The position numbers and the translations under genes were made by a program. 64,000 nucleotides of DNA from Byssochlamys sp. IMV 00236 (lineage: Eukaryota > Ascomycota > Eurotiomycetes > Eurotiales > Thermoascaceae): assembly GCA_001931875.2 (NCBI GenBank), contig MSJH02000656.1, positions 36,268-100,267 on the forward strand, in the 5' to 3' direction. The notes beneath the pieces are model-generated. The model saw only the letters and a program-made list of their open reading frames with translations. It had not been told where the DNA came from and made no database searches. Every line of letters begins with the position of its first letter. Positions within the stretch are counted from its first letter, which is position 1. Positions 10,834-23,434 of this stretch are shown here, piece after piece.

Positions 10834-13067
10834 TTAGTTTCTCTCCTTCCTTGTCCATCCGGTCTTCAGATCTCCACCAAGTTTGAAGCGAGGCATGGGA
10901 TGAGCTTCGGTATTGAAGACGTTTTCTTCTAGGGAGATGAAATCGCGATCTGAGAAGAGGAGGTAGAAGTATTTCAGGGTCTCTGCGAGCCAGAAGCTTT
11001 CCATGTTGTCGCGCTGGACAGCAGGGATGGTGTTGACGTTGGAGAGGGACGTGAAGCCCATGATGTGCGAGGAGGGTTTCTTATCCTTAGCGGAGGGATC
11101 ATCTTCTGTCTCAATGACAGCAGTGTGTTTGATGAAGGATTTGAACATCTCCCAGCCCCAATGACGGTAGGTCTCATCGCCGGTAATGCGGTACATGTAG
11201 AAGAGAGACTCGACAGTCTCTGGTCGTTGAAGGTTGTGCCGGTCCTGAGCGTGGATGTCGATATCTTGCTGCCAGGGGTTATCTTCTAGCGGGTAGAGAG
11301 GATGCGAGACCAGAAGGAGATCTTCGTGTTTCGATTTGCTGTTTCCTTCGGTCATTGTAGAGCTGGGGAATACGTCGGTCATCATGCGTGGGGGGTCGTC
11401 GATACGGAAGTAGGTGATTTCCGGAGCAAGACCGGTCTTCGTGGCCAGGTAGGTTGCCCAGCATGTCTTCATCAGTTCTTTGGCTAGGAGAATCTCCTCA
11501 TCTTGTCGGCGTGTCCAATCGGGGGATTTCTTTGCCTCAGCCAAGGGCCGTCCGCCAGTAGCACCAAGGGCAATTGTGCCTGGCATGAAACAAACAAGGT
11601 GGTCCATCTTAGGCGACAGAGTCCCGTCAAGTCCGTTGGGTCGCTCTCCAAGAACTGTCATTTGCGCATGTTTCGTGTATGTGATCAGATGCTTGCGGAT
11701 ACCCATTAAGGACTCGTCCCATAGCTCCTTGTAGATTGGTTCTTGTTCGGAGGTCTGCAGGTATTGTTTGATGAGGTATTCTACATGAGATGATCAGCTC
11801 GAAATTCCTCCTGGGAGGGTTTAAAGGGGACATACCATAATAAGAATCACCTCTACTTCCTAGACGGATGTTCTCGCCTCGGAATTCTCCGCTCTCAGGA
11901 TTGATGAAGATCGGGAGCAACCCGTCCTTCCTCTGTTGGTCGTCAACGACTTGCATAACCTTCTCCACCGTCTTCCAATATTCCGCTTCTCCGGTCAACT
12001 TAGCAAGATACTTGAACTCCAACTGCACAGAAGTGGCCTCGGCGGTGGATGAAGCGCCACCATCAGCATGCGATGGTATACCCCTGGAAGTATTGAGGTT
12101 CACACTCGCGTACGGAACACCCGAGGTGGAGTCGAACGCACCAAGCAGGCGGTCGGCGAGGTCAGTAGCTTTCTCGATATATAGATCCTCGCCCGGAGAA
12201 CCCTCATCATCGTCGCGGATAGGAGCCAGATCTGGATACTTCGTTGAAAGGTAGTGCGCGGAGAGCAGACCACCCAGCATGCGGATGGTAGTCTCGAAGG
12301 TGTTGACATCGTGATCCTGATTATACTGCAATGAAGTGTGAATCCACCGCCGCGCATCTTGCACGCGAGAGGTGAGGTTCATGATCATCAGCGTATCGAG
12401 CGCATCGACGATGATCCAGCCCATGCCACCATTGATCATGTGTTTTCCCCCCTTGGATACGGGGTGATACTCGTCGAACCCTGACCCAAAACAATTAATA
12501 TACCTCCAACAATTTCACAAGTGACAACCGTATCCACTCACCCCATGCATACTTCTCATACCCGTCCCAACTGACCATGAATGCATCCCTGACCTTCTCT
12601 CTCCTAGCATCCCAATCGATACCACTATTTCCCCACCCAGACGGCTTCTCAGCCTCGCCATGCTCGAAGCTCTGAGCCCAACTCCATAGATCCCCACCCT
12701 TCAACGACCCAGTCTTCGTCTTAGACTGGTCTGAACCACCCGACCCAAGAAGCAACCACAACAAGCTGACCACCACGAATCCTACCACCCCATACACGAT
12801 CCTCTGCCGCTGGCGTGCGGGCCCCGTCCGCCGCGGGGCAAAATATGGTTTATCCTTATACATAGGCAACGGCTTCTCCGTATCAAAGAAGCTATTCAAC
12901 TTATGCGATATCCCTCCTACACTGTTTCCAGATTGCGATTGTGATAGGCCATAGCCGCCTAGACTACCGGATCCGCTATTTCGCGAAGAGGCGCGCCAGT
13001 AATTATCTTCGATGGGCCGTTGTGATGAAGATAAGGAAGGGCCGGTTTGTGGGAGCTGGTAGGACAT
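10834..13067 (-). CDS. mns1: class I alpha-1,2-mannosidase (GH47), membrane anchored
   Basis: This is a GH47 enzyme that trims alpha-1,2-mannose from N-glycans in the ER or Golgi lumen. Exons on the minus strand are 13067-12542, 12480-11836 and 11780-10834; both junctions fit in phase 1 and give 705 residues. A Ser/Gly-rich cytosolic tail is followed by one signal-anchor helix at about 90-108, then a stem and the catalytic domain from about 150. Family landmarks are YHPVSKGGKHMINGGMGW (about 180-197), acidic TFETTIR (Glu about 238), DHLVCFMPG (Asp about 450), the Glu of NMESFWLAET (about 651), and the calcium-binding Thr in NTEAHP (about 681). The total length is close to human MAN1B1. The ER processing role is inferred; a Golgi 1A/1B-like role cannot be excluded. 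Confidence 0.92.
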
Positions 13068-14086
13068 CGTCCTCGGTTTCTCCTACCATATATGTATGGG
13101 GCTGGATCTTCTTGAGATCTGCAGGGGGGTGCAGGCCAAATTCCAGGGAACTGTGTTTGTCCCAGTTGATCGTTCTTCTTTCCCGTCTTGTGAAGTTCTC
13201 AATCGGAAATGAATCTGCGCGTCTTGTATGCGATTGACAATGCGACCACGCGGGAAACAATCGAAGCACGGAGGACACTGTCTACCACCACAGTTCAGTC
13301 GTCAGCGAAAAGGTTCACCATAATAAGCCCCCAAGCCATTATCTTTTCCTCACAATAACCACAGTCGCAGAAATCAATAATCCAATGAGGGAGGGAGAGG
13401 AGGTGGGAAGTCGGTAACAAACGAACGTCTTCTCTATCCAAAAGGTGCCTCCGTAGATCCTCCGCGTGTGCACGCAGTGTTTCCTACCAGACTCTATACA
13501 GCCGTGGAGGGAAATATGCTCAATTGATATAAACAATAGAAGCTCTGAGCTCTAGTTCTCTCTTCTTTTTCGCTCTGAGAGAAGCTATGTAACTTGGAGC
13601 TGGCACGTCACGCAGGTAACCGGCGGAGGAGCAACGGGGCTAAACGCGGAGGAGCTGCTGGCTTCTTGGCACCGACTGTATACACGATGGAATGGCAGAT
13701 GGTTTCCACGCTATCATGAGACATGGGGTTTATTATAATGAATACCTTTGAGAAATTGGTATGAAGGCCATTTACTCAGTTAATCTACGACTGTATTTTC
13801 CGGGGCGCTCTGTTCCCATGGATCAGCATGAGGATCTGGCGATCTGTCCGTTTTTTGGCTTCAATCCAAGGGCGGAGAACACGCAATTGGGCGTAGCAAT
13901 TGCAGCGCATGTACAGGTAAATTTGTCGTCATAAAACTGGAAAATAGGACGAGAATAACATGCGAGAAACGTCTCGAGTTCAGATATCGACATCGCTCTC
14001 TACTTAGTTTACATTACGTAGGTTCCCCTCGGCATAAGACCATGACCAGTCATAGATCAGAAGCTTGCTAACCAACATGCACCAAA
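13068..14086. other. intergenic: mannosidase promoter and rpt4 3' end
   Basis: This 1.0 kb lies upstream of the mannosidase start and downstream of the rpt4 stop, both on the minus strand. I see only short frames and no recognisable element. Confidence 0.5.
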
Positions 14087-15462
14087 CTACAGTTTCTGGT
14101 ACTCGAGCTTGCCCTCGAGTTTCTTCGCCTCAGCAACCTTGCGAACGGCCTTGTTGAAGTCGTCCTGGTTGACGGCATCCCGGTAGTCCTTGATGGCGAA
14201 AAGACCACTGTGCAATAGAGTTAGTTCACATCATACGCAATAAAGGCAGGAACAGTGTAACATACGCTTCCGTAACCACATTTCTCAAATCCGCTCCGTT
14301 GAGACCGTCACTCATCTTGACGACACTCTCAAAGTCGATCTCACCCTCCGTCGCAACGGTGCTCGTGTGGATCTTCAGAATCTCCAGTCGACCGACCTCG
14401 TTAGGCAGGGGAATTTCGATCTTTCGGTCCAGACGACCGGGTCGTAGCAGGGCGGGGTCCAATGTATCGGGTCTGTTCGTTGCCATAATGATCTTCGTCT
14501 TCCCGAGGTAGTCGAAACCATCCAGTTGGTTGAGCAGCTCCATCAGTGTCCGTTGAATTTCACGATCCGCAGAAGTACCCTCCGAAAATCGTCGTCCACC
14601 AATAGCATCGATCTCGTCCATGAAGATGATACAGGGCTCGTGCTCCTTCGCGTAACCAAACATTTCTCGGATCAATCGGGCAGATTCACCAATATACTTG
14701 TCGACGATAGCAGATGAAACAACTGTGATTTGTATCAGTATGGTCTTTTGACAGTAATAGGCGCTCGCTATCCTGCATACCTTTCAAGAAGTTTGTCTCT
14801 AGCGAGCTGGCCACGGCTCTGGCCAACAGCGTCTTTCCCGTACCCGGAGGTCCATATAGCAGGACACCCTTCGGAGACTTGATACCCACCCGCATGAAGA
14901 GCTCGGGGTTCTTCAGCGGCAACTCGATCACCTCTCGCAACTCGCGAATCTGGTCGTTCAGACCACCAATACCAGCAAAGCTGATCTGACCGGGGTCCTC
15001 CAAAGACATGTTATACACCAGAGGGTCGACCTCGCGTGGTAGCATCCGCATGATGGTGAGTGTGGTCATGTCGAGGGCGACACGAGTGCCCTGTTTGAGC
15101 TTGGATCGGTCGACCTTGGAGCGGCAACCAACGACATATCGTGGGCCTGACGACGCCTTGACGATGACTGCGATTGTTAGCTTTGGTCCCGTTCAGGACG
15201 GGCAGCCCAGCTCTTGAGCCGTAATTGAGATGCGCGGGGACTTACATCGTTCCTCGTCCAACTGCTTCAGCACCTCTCCGATGATCTGGCCCACACTCTG
15301 CAGCGCCTTGATGTTCTCTTCGGTGATATCAAACTCCTTCTGTAGGTCCTTGATGCCCAGTCGTAGGGCCTTGAGCTTTGCCTCCCATTCTCGCAGGTCC
15401 AGCAGGCTTCGCTTGTAGTCTTCGAGCGCCTGCTCCCTCTCGGGGTCAGCAGCGCCGTTCAT
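14087..15462 (-). CDS. rpt4: 26S proteasome regulatory particle ATPase Rpt4
   Basis: This is one of the six AAA ATPases of the 19S base, which unfold substrates and feed them into the 20S core. Exons on minus are 15462-15246, 15167-14781, 14722-14266 and 14207-14087, giving 393 residues with all phases consistent. The N-terminus is a charged coiled coil (about 5-55), followed by an OB-like segment. Then come Walker A GPPGTGKT (about 178-185), Walker [10 protein letters not shown] (about 233-241), the sensor motif in MATNRPD, and the arginine-finger region [13 protein letters not shown]. The block [20 protein letters not shown] distinguishes Rpt4/PSMC6 from its paralogues. The start [10 protein letters not shown] was chosen over an in-frame ATG 156 bases upstream because the family begins directly with the coiled coil. 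The gene is divergent from enolase and has three TCACGTG boxes in its upstream region. Confidence 0.95.
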
Positions 15463-15679
15463 GGTGGCTGTGATGGGATTCAAGAACCAGAGGAATAAGG
15501 AGAAGAAAAGGTAGGAACTCGAGGGCCAAGAGGCGTTGGGACGGGAGGATAGAGCGGATAGAGGAGGGAAGGGTGTTGTGGTGGTATAACTATCACACAG
15601 TGTCTGAGGCAAGCTCACTGGCAGCTCCCGCCTTGCTGGGTCCCGGTTGAGCTGCTGACGGAACCGCTCGACGCCTAGA

Positions 15680-15741
15680 TCACGTGAACAAGTAGTCTTG
15701 ATAAAGTCACGTGAAAGTCAGCATTCAATTAAAATCACGTG
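15680..15741. promoter_or_regulatory. cluster of three TCACGTG (E-box/CBF1-type) sites
   Basis: TCACGTG occurs at 15680-15686, 15707-15713 and 15735-15741: three copies in 62 bases, about 220-280 bases upstream of the rpt4 start. CACGTG is the core of bHLH factor sites such as Cbf1 and SREBP-type regulators in fungi. Single copies also lie upstream of hcr1 (18805-18811) and in the 20-22 kb gap (20964-20970). Occupancy and the target gene are inferred. Confidence 0.5.
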
Positions 15742-16401
15742 GTTGTTCTGAGTTATTCGGAGCCTGAGGCAGTAGGCAGTTAGCCCCAAGGCATCCAGGC
15801 ATCCAGGCACCAAGGCAAGGCATGATGTACGCTGCCGTGTGCCCGTGGCGTCACTCTTCAAAAGCGCTGGATGAAGTAACATGTATCTAGTTAACTAGTT
15901 AGTTAGTTAATTAACTAATCAATAATAATAATCATGTTATGTGATTCCAGCCGACAGACCGAGAACACCAGCACAGAGACATCTGATACCCGCGTCTCTA
16001 GGCCTACAGATTCTACAGGCATCAAGGCAGAGACGCTCTCTCTCTCTATCCGTCTCCCCGCCTTTCTCCGAGGCAGAACGGGAGATGTCGCTGGCGTGCT
16101 TGACGTCGTACGGTCGAATGGCGCGGGTTGAGCGAGTAAAAGAGAATAATAATCCGATAGTCCCCACTGGCGTAATTGGAAATATCCGGAGAGTCATGAT
16201 ATGCGCTGGTTAACAAGTTACCCGGGAGAGCTTTCCCTAGGTATACAAATACTGCCCCTCCACCCCGACGCCTCGACAACTTCCTGTTCCCCGTGTGTGC
16301 TTTTTTGACCTCCTTTGCTAAGATACCCTCGTCTGATTCCATCCCATCAATCCTCGTTATTCCTCCCATCAAGTTGTATCCTCTTGTTCTCTACCTACCA
16401 G

Positions 16402-18425
<2,024 letters not shown>

Positions 18426-19018
18426 ATGTAACCCGAAAGGGTATAATCCAAACCAAAACATCCTCACCCACATAATGCCCTATTGGACACAGGGGGGTAC
18501 AGGGGTGATCGTCATGTCAGGAGATCCTCTCCTCCACATGGCACCGTTGGGCACGAAGACATGACCGAATACTTGCATGAAAACAAAAGAATCGGCTATG
18601 GGAAGCTCATAGCTAGGGCCAGCTAACCACTCCATAGTAGTTGAAATCAGATTTAACTATATATTATTTCAAAAAAACTGTCTTGTTGGTCTTGCAGTTA
18701 GTGTTGTAAATCGTAACTTAGTAGTATATTGTGAAGAACAGAACTGGTAACGTTCGGGCATCAATAATAATAAACAACAATGTAACGACCGTGGGCCCTT
18801 GCAGTCACGTGAACTCCCCTCTCTCCCTGCGCTGGCTGAACCGGTGATGAAATGCTCCTCCGCCCACAGAAATTTCCCCTTTCACTCTCCCACTTTCCGC
18901 CCTCACACGCGTCTTGCTTTACTGGTTGCTGGTTAGATTCCGGGACCGGTACTACTGACTCTTATTACAAACACGAAAACCTCGCTGTCTGAGCTCAGAA
19001 CCGGACGTTTTGCCCATC
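18426..19018. other. intergenic: enolase 3' UTR and hcr1 promoter
   Basis: This contains the enolase 3' UTR and the hcr1 promoter. The latter has one TCACGTG box (18805-18811) followed by pyrimidine-rich sequence. No gene is seen. Confidence 0.5.
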
Positions 19019-20019
19019 ATGGCGCCTTCGAAGTGGGGTATGTATTTTCCTCCGCGGTCCGCATCCGGATCGGTCGTTTGTGGAATTTCCCGCGGAGTCA
19101 TGGTCTTGATGGCGCATAACTTGTTGCTGACTGGTAATGCTCAATGTTAGATGAGGAGGAGGAGAGCAGCAGCGGTCCCTCGTCACCGCCTGTCATTGCT
19201 CCCAGGCGCAAGTTCGACGATGAGGAGGAAGAGGATGTAAGAATCCACCCCGCCATCGCAGACACTCGCCCAGCAGTATAATGATCAGCATACTTATAAC
19301 CTCGTTTCAAACAGGTCCTCGACTCGTGGGATGCTGCTGAGGACTCTGAAGTAGAGCGGGAGAAGGCTGCTAAGGCCGCTGCGGCGAAGGCCAAGGCCGA
19401 CGCAGAGGCCGCTGCAAACAAGAAGACCAAGGCTCAGCGGTTAGAGGAGCTCAGGGAGGCCCACCGGCGACAACGCGAGGCAGAGGAGGACAGTGACGAA
19501 GACGAGGATGATGCTACGCGCCGGGCGCGCCTACGTGCCACAGAGAAGGAGTCGGACCTCAAGCACGCCGAAGACTTGTTTGGCGATATCGACCTGAACC
19601 GGAACCGTGGTGCCCCTAAGGCCGTGGTCGTGGGTGATGCATCGGACCCTACGAAGGCGATCGATCTGTCGGCCATGCCTCTCTTCAACCCTACGACGAA
19701 GGACCAGTTCACCAAGCTCACAGAGACCCTGCTTCCTCTGCTGACACGGCACGCGAAGAAGCCCCATTATGCCCTGTGGGCGCAGGACTTCACCAAGAAG
19801 CTGGTCAAGGAGCTGAACAGCTCAGAGATCAAGAAGGCTGCCAGTGGTCTGACGACTCTCAGCAACGAGAAGCTGAAGGAGGAGCGACAAGCAGACAAGG
19901 GAGGCAAGAAGTCCAAGGCAGCTAAGAGCAAGGTTTCGCTCGTCGCCCACCGAGACAACCACATTGACACCACAGTCTACGCTGCTGACGACGATTTGGG
20001 CGATGACGACTTTATGTGA
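19019..20019 (+). CDS. hcr1: eukaryotic translation initiation factor 3 subunit J
   Basis: eIF3j/Hcr1 is a loosely bound eIF3 subunit that helps place mRNA on the 40S ribosome and promotes ribosome recycling. Exons are 19019-19037 (only 19 nt), 19151-19236 and 19315-20019, giving 269 residues with clean phases. The protein starts MAPSKWDEEEE, has the family motif VLDSWD followed by a long Ala/Lys/Glu-rich helix (about 50-90), then AEDLFGDIDL, and ends with an acidic tail DDDLGDDDFM. This arrangement (Trp-rich acidic start, charged coil, C-terminal DDFM) matches fungal eIF3j. The very short first exon means the ATG and six codons are separated from the rest by 113 bases. One TCACGTG box lies about 210 bases upstream. 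Confidence 0.93.
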
Positions 20020-20603
20020 TCCCATTTGGCTTTAGAAAATTTCCGTCTTCCTGTTCTATGCTTTACTCGCTTTCTGTCTGCGTGTCTTCGGATACGGGCA
20101 ATTTCTCTTCCTGTCCCATGATCATTACAATTGTTTACATCGTACCGTGGTAATCGGCATGGTTTAGCCATTTTTCTTTCTTCTATATTCTCTTTCTTTT
20201 TCAATTCCCATTCTAGATTGTGTAAATCCATTATCTAAAACATTACAGTAGAATCTATCTATCAATCACCTTTTTTTCCGTGGTAGTAGTTCAAAAAGCC
20301 ACGTATACATAACTAACCCTTCTAATGATAGACTGACTTGAGTAAGTAGTAATCGACCAAGCTAAAGGTATATAGTCAAACATTCACTCACGAGCCAATA
20401 TACTTAAGTCTCCCGACACACAACCACAACTAACCATCCCTCCAACATCTAATAGAAAATAATAGATAATACCAAAAACAGGAAGCTGGCACGCGGGAGA
20501 AATCTAATGAGAAATAAGATAACTCAGAGGGTAATATTAATTACCAAATCTAATCCAGAAGTTCGTATTGTTGTATTGTATCTATTGCCTTTTCTGGAAT
20601 ATC

Positions 20604-20604
<1 letters not shown>

Positions 20605-20635
<31 letters not shown>
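20605..20635. repeat. (TA)n dinucleotide microsatellite
   Basis: About 15 uninterrupted TA units, a common and length-variable tract in fungal intergenic DNA. Confidence 0.9.
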
Positions 20636-20639
<4 letters not shown>

Positions 20640-21260
20640 TCTAGCACAGCACAGATCTTGCCGGAATTCTTCCAAGTTAGCTTAATTATATATATAGCGC
20701 GTATTCTGAAAGTTCATATTTATCATTATTAATTTGTAACTTATTCCTTTCGGGAACTAAATAATCAATCAGTTAAACACTACTCTATAGATTGACTAGA
20801 TCGATCGTCCCGATCAGGACAGGACGCGACCTTGGACCGCGGCCGCCATAAAAAAAAAAAAACAACAATCCAACCCCCCCCTTTCGAAATAAAACCTGCA
20901 TTACCTCAACTAGTGCTCTACTCTACAGCAACTATGATGATGACAACACGCATGCAGAATCAATCACGTGTATCTTGACACAAAACCTCTTCGCTCGTCG
21001 TGGCTGAAAACAGCACGGAACTGATACAATAAGTTGCTTGACTCATGACCACGCGATCTTATCATCGGCCAATCAAGCTGGGTTTCGTCGCACCCTGTTG
21101 CACCCCTCCATCAGGCTGATGGCTAGCTGGATAGGTTGTTTCTACCATACGAAGGCGACGCGGACTGGAGTTGATATTATTGTTATCATGATCAGCCTGA
21201 AGTCATTCATGGCCATGGTCAGATGCCTATGCTGAAGAGACCGGTTTGATTCTTGATAAT

Positions 21261-21282
21261 CTGTACTGTACTGTACTGTACT
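21261..21282. repeat. (CTGTA)4 tandem repeat
   Basis: Four perfect CTGTA units plus a partial one in the gap downstream of the 14-3-3 gene. No function is suggested by the sequence. Confidence 0.8.
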
Positions 21283-22049
21283 CCATGTGGGATATTTAGG
21301 ATTTGAGCTCTTTTCTTTCTTTTTTTTTTCTGGATGATGGATTGATTCGAGTGTAGTGGCTCTTGGGGATTGTGATTGGGGTTAGATAAAACTCCAGATG
21401 GGGATTGTTGAACTCTTAAGGGCTCTGTCTGAGTGTAGGACACAAAGAAATGGAAAAAAGAAGAGATGTAGGAAAACATACACAGCAGGATAGGGCACGA
21501 GGAATGGAGATGTTATGAAACAGGATAGACGACAGGACCGGGGAAGTCGAGGAATGGAAGATAAAAATGGCTAGCTGGTGGCGGAAAACATGGAATCTTT
21601 CCTTTTCTCTCCCACCCAAGTTTGTCTTGTTTCTCATTGCTCTGCCTTCAAGCGAACAAAATGCGCCCACCATCGGTGTCCAAAGGGGAGTACAAACTTA
21701 GTATGTCCATCTAAAGGGAATCTCCAGGACGGATTACAGTTCGGGCTTCAGTTTCCACGTCTGATGGTGAAGATCAAAATGAGAAAACAGAAAGAGCTTG
21801 TTAGGAGCAACAGAATAGAGAGCATAAGAGAGAGACAGATTCCGCTACAACCCCATTTTCACCACTCTCCAAATATCAAACTCCGCCGGCCGACTCACGC
21901 GTATTCCGAAACACTTGAAGACATGTGCCGGTCCAAACCGTTCCACGCAGTTAAAATAGACTTTCATAATCGCTGCTGGGGAGAAACGCAAACGCTCAAA
22001 GAGCCGCAGACGCTGCATGGCATCCGCAGCCGACGGCAACCAAGTCGCT

Positions 22050-23434
22050 TTACGACTCGGGGGCGGCGGGAGCCTCCTCAGTCTTGGCCTCGGCGGCGGG
22101 GGCAGCGGCCTCACCCTCAGCCTTCTCCTCCTTGACCTCACCGGCACCGGAAGCCTCGGCCTCGTTGCCATCGGACGAGGTCCAGAGAGTAAGGTTGTCA
22201 CGCAGCAGCTGCATGATGAGAGTGCTGTCACGGTAGGACTCCTCGGAGAGAGAGTCGAGCTCGGCGATCGCATCGTCGAAGGCTTGCTTGGCAAGGTGGC
22301 AAGCGCGATCGGGGGAGTTGAGGATCTCGTAGTAGAAGACGGAGAAGTTCAGAGCCAGTCCGAGACGGATGGGGTGAGTAGGAGTGAGCTCGCTCTGGGC
22401 GATGTCGGTAGCAGTCTGAGTGAGAGCGTCATTGTCAGTACACTACAATTGACTAATTGAACAATTGGAGAATGATCTTTTTTTCCCCCTGTCAACATAC
22501 CTTGTAGGCCTCGTGGGCAGCGGTAGCGGCGCTCTTGCGCTTGTTGCCAGAGGCGAACTCAGCGAGGTAGCGGTGGTAGTCACCCTTCCTGTAATGATCA
22601 TCAGCATAAGACGTCTACAGAGACGATCGCGAGAAAGCTGTGTCTTTCTCCGCCCGTTGGGACGTACATCTTGTGGTAGAAGACTTTAGACTCGCCAGAC
22701 TCGGCCTTGGGGATGAGGGACTGGTCAAGGACGTCGAGAACATCCTGGCAGACCTTCTCCAGCTCGGTCTCAATCTTCTGGCGGTACTCGCGGATGATGG
22801 TAACGTGCTGCTCAGAGCCCTTGGATTCCTCCTTCTGCTCGATCGAGGAGATGATACGCCAGGAAGCACGACGCGTACCAACGACGTTCTTGTAGGCCAC
22901 GGAGAGCAGGTTACGCTCGTCAACGGTAAGCTCACCACCAATCTGACTATGTGTTAGTTGATGGATTGATGACGATAGTAGAGCCGATAGGGGACAATGT
23001 GGGGTGAGCATACGTTGGCGACTTCCTGGAGGACAGTTAGTTGGAGACCCTTTTAATACTATTCATGGAACCTAAAACTCAGGGGTACTCACCTTCATGT
23101 ACGTGACCATCTCTGGAGCACGACTGTTAGTATTTCAGGTCTCCTGTGTGATTTGCAACGAGGCTTACCATCGTAGCGCTCGGCCTGCTCGCAGAGCCTC
23201 GCGAGGAAGGTCTTGCTGCATGGGTGTCAGTTTGACATTGCTGTAACCATGAACCTGAGCGCAAGGAACTTTACCTCTCACGCTATAGGCAATGGATTCG
23301 GTCAGTATGACTCTTATCAGAAAGATATCAGGGTGGAGGGGAGAGACACAGCTGCAGCGTGACCATAAAGGTTGTTGCTGAGCCGCAGAGACATGGAGGA
23401 GGGGCTTTGGGCCAGAACGTACTTCAGAACTCAT
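22050..23434 (-). CDS. artA: 14-3-3 family protein
   Basis: This is a phosphoserine/phosphothreonine-binding adaptor that acts as a dimer in signalling, morphogenesis and metabolism. Eight exons on minus: 23434-23423, 23282-23275 (8 nt), 23215-23169, 23112-23093, 23025-23014 (12 nt), 22942-22668, 22588-22501 and 22415-22050. All phases close, giving 275 residues. The start reads [24 protein letters not shown]. Signature 1, [12 protein letters not shown], and the ligand-groove Arg/Tyr residues follow. Signature 2 lies in [24 protein letters not shown]. The C-terminus is an acidic Ala/Glu tail ending in APES. The two microexons are needed to restore the conserved N-terminus. The gene is highly conserved and the codons are strongly biased. 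Long CT-rich leader sequence lies upstream. Confidence 0.96.

Larger units (their letters stand above)
20020..22049. other. 2.0 kb intergenic region with simple repeats
   Basis: This gap between convergent hcr1 and the 14-3-3 gene carries a (TA)n tract, an A-run followed by a C-run (about 20850-20882), a GCGGCCGC site, one ATCACGTG box (20963-20970) and a CTGTA tandem repeat. Its right part must contain the 14-3-3 3' UTR. Small frames are present but none looks coding. Confidence 0.5.

Noticed and set aside
15463..15618. Upstream in-frame ATG extending Rpt4 by 52 residues
   Set aside because: The extra residues are hydrophobic and not conserved in the family, and the start at 15462 gives the normal N-terminus.
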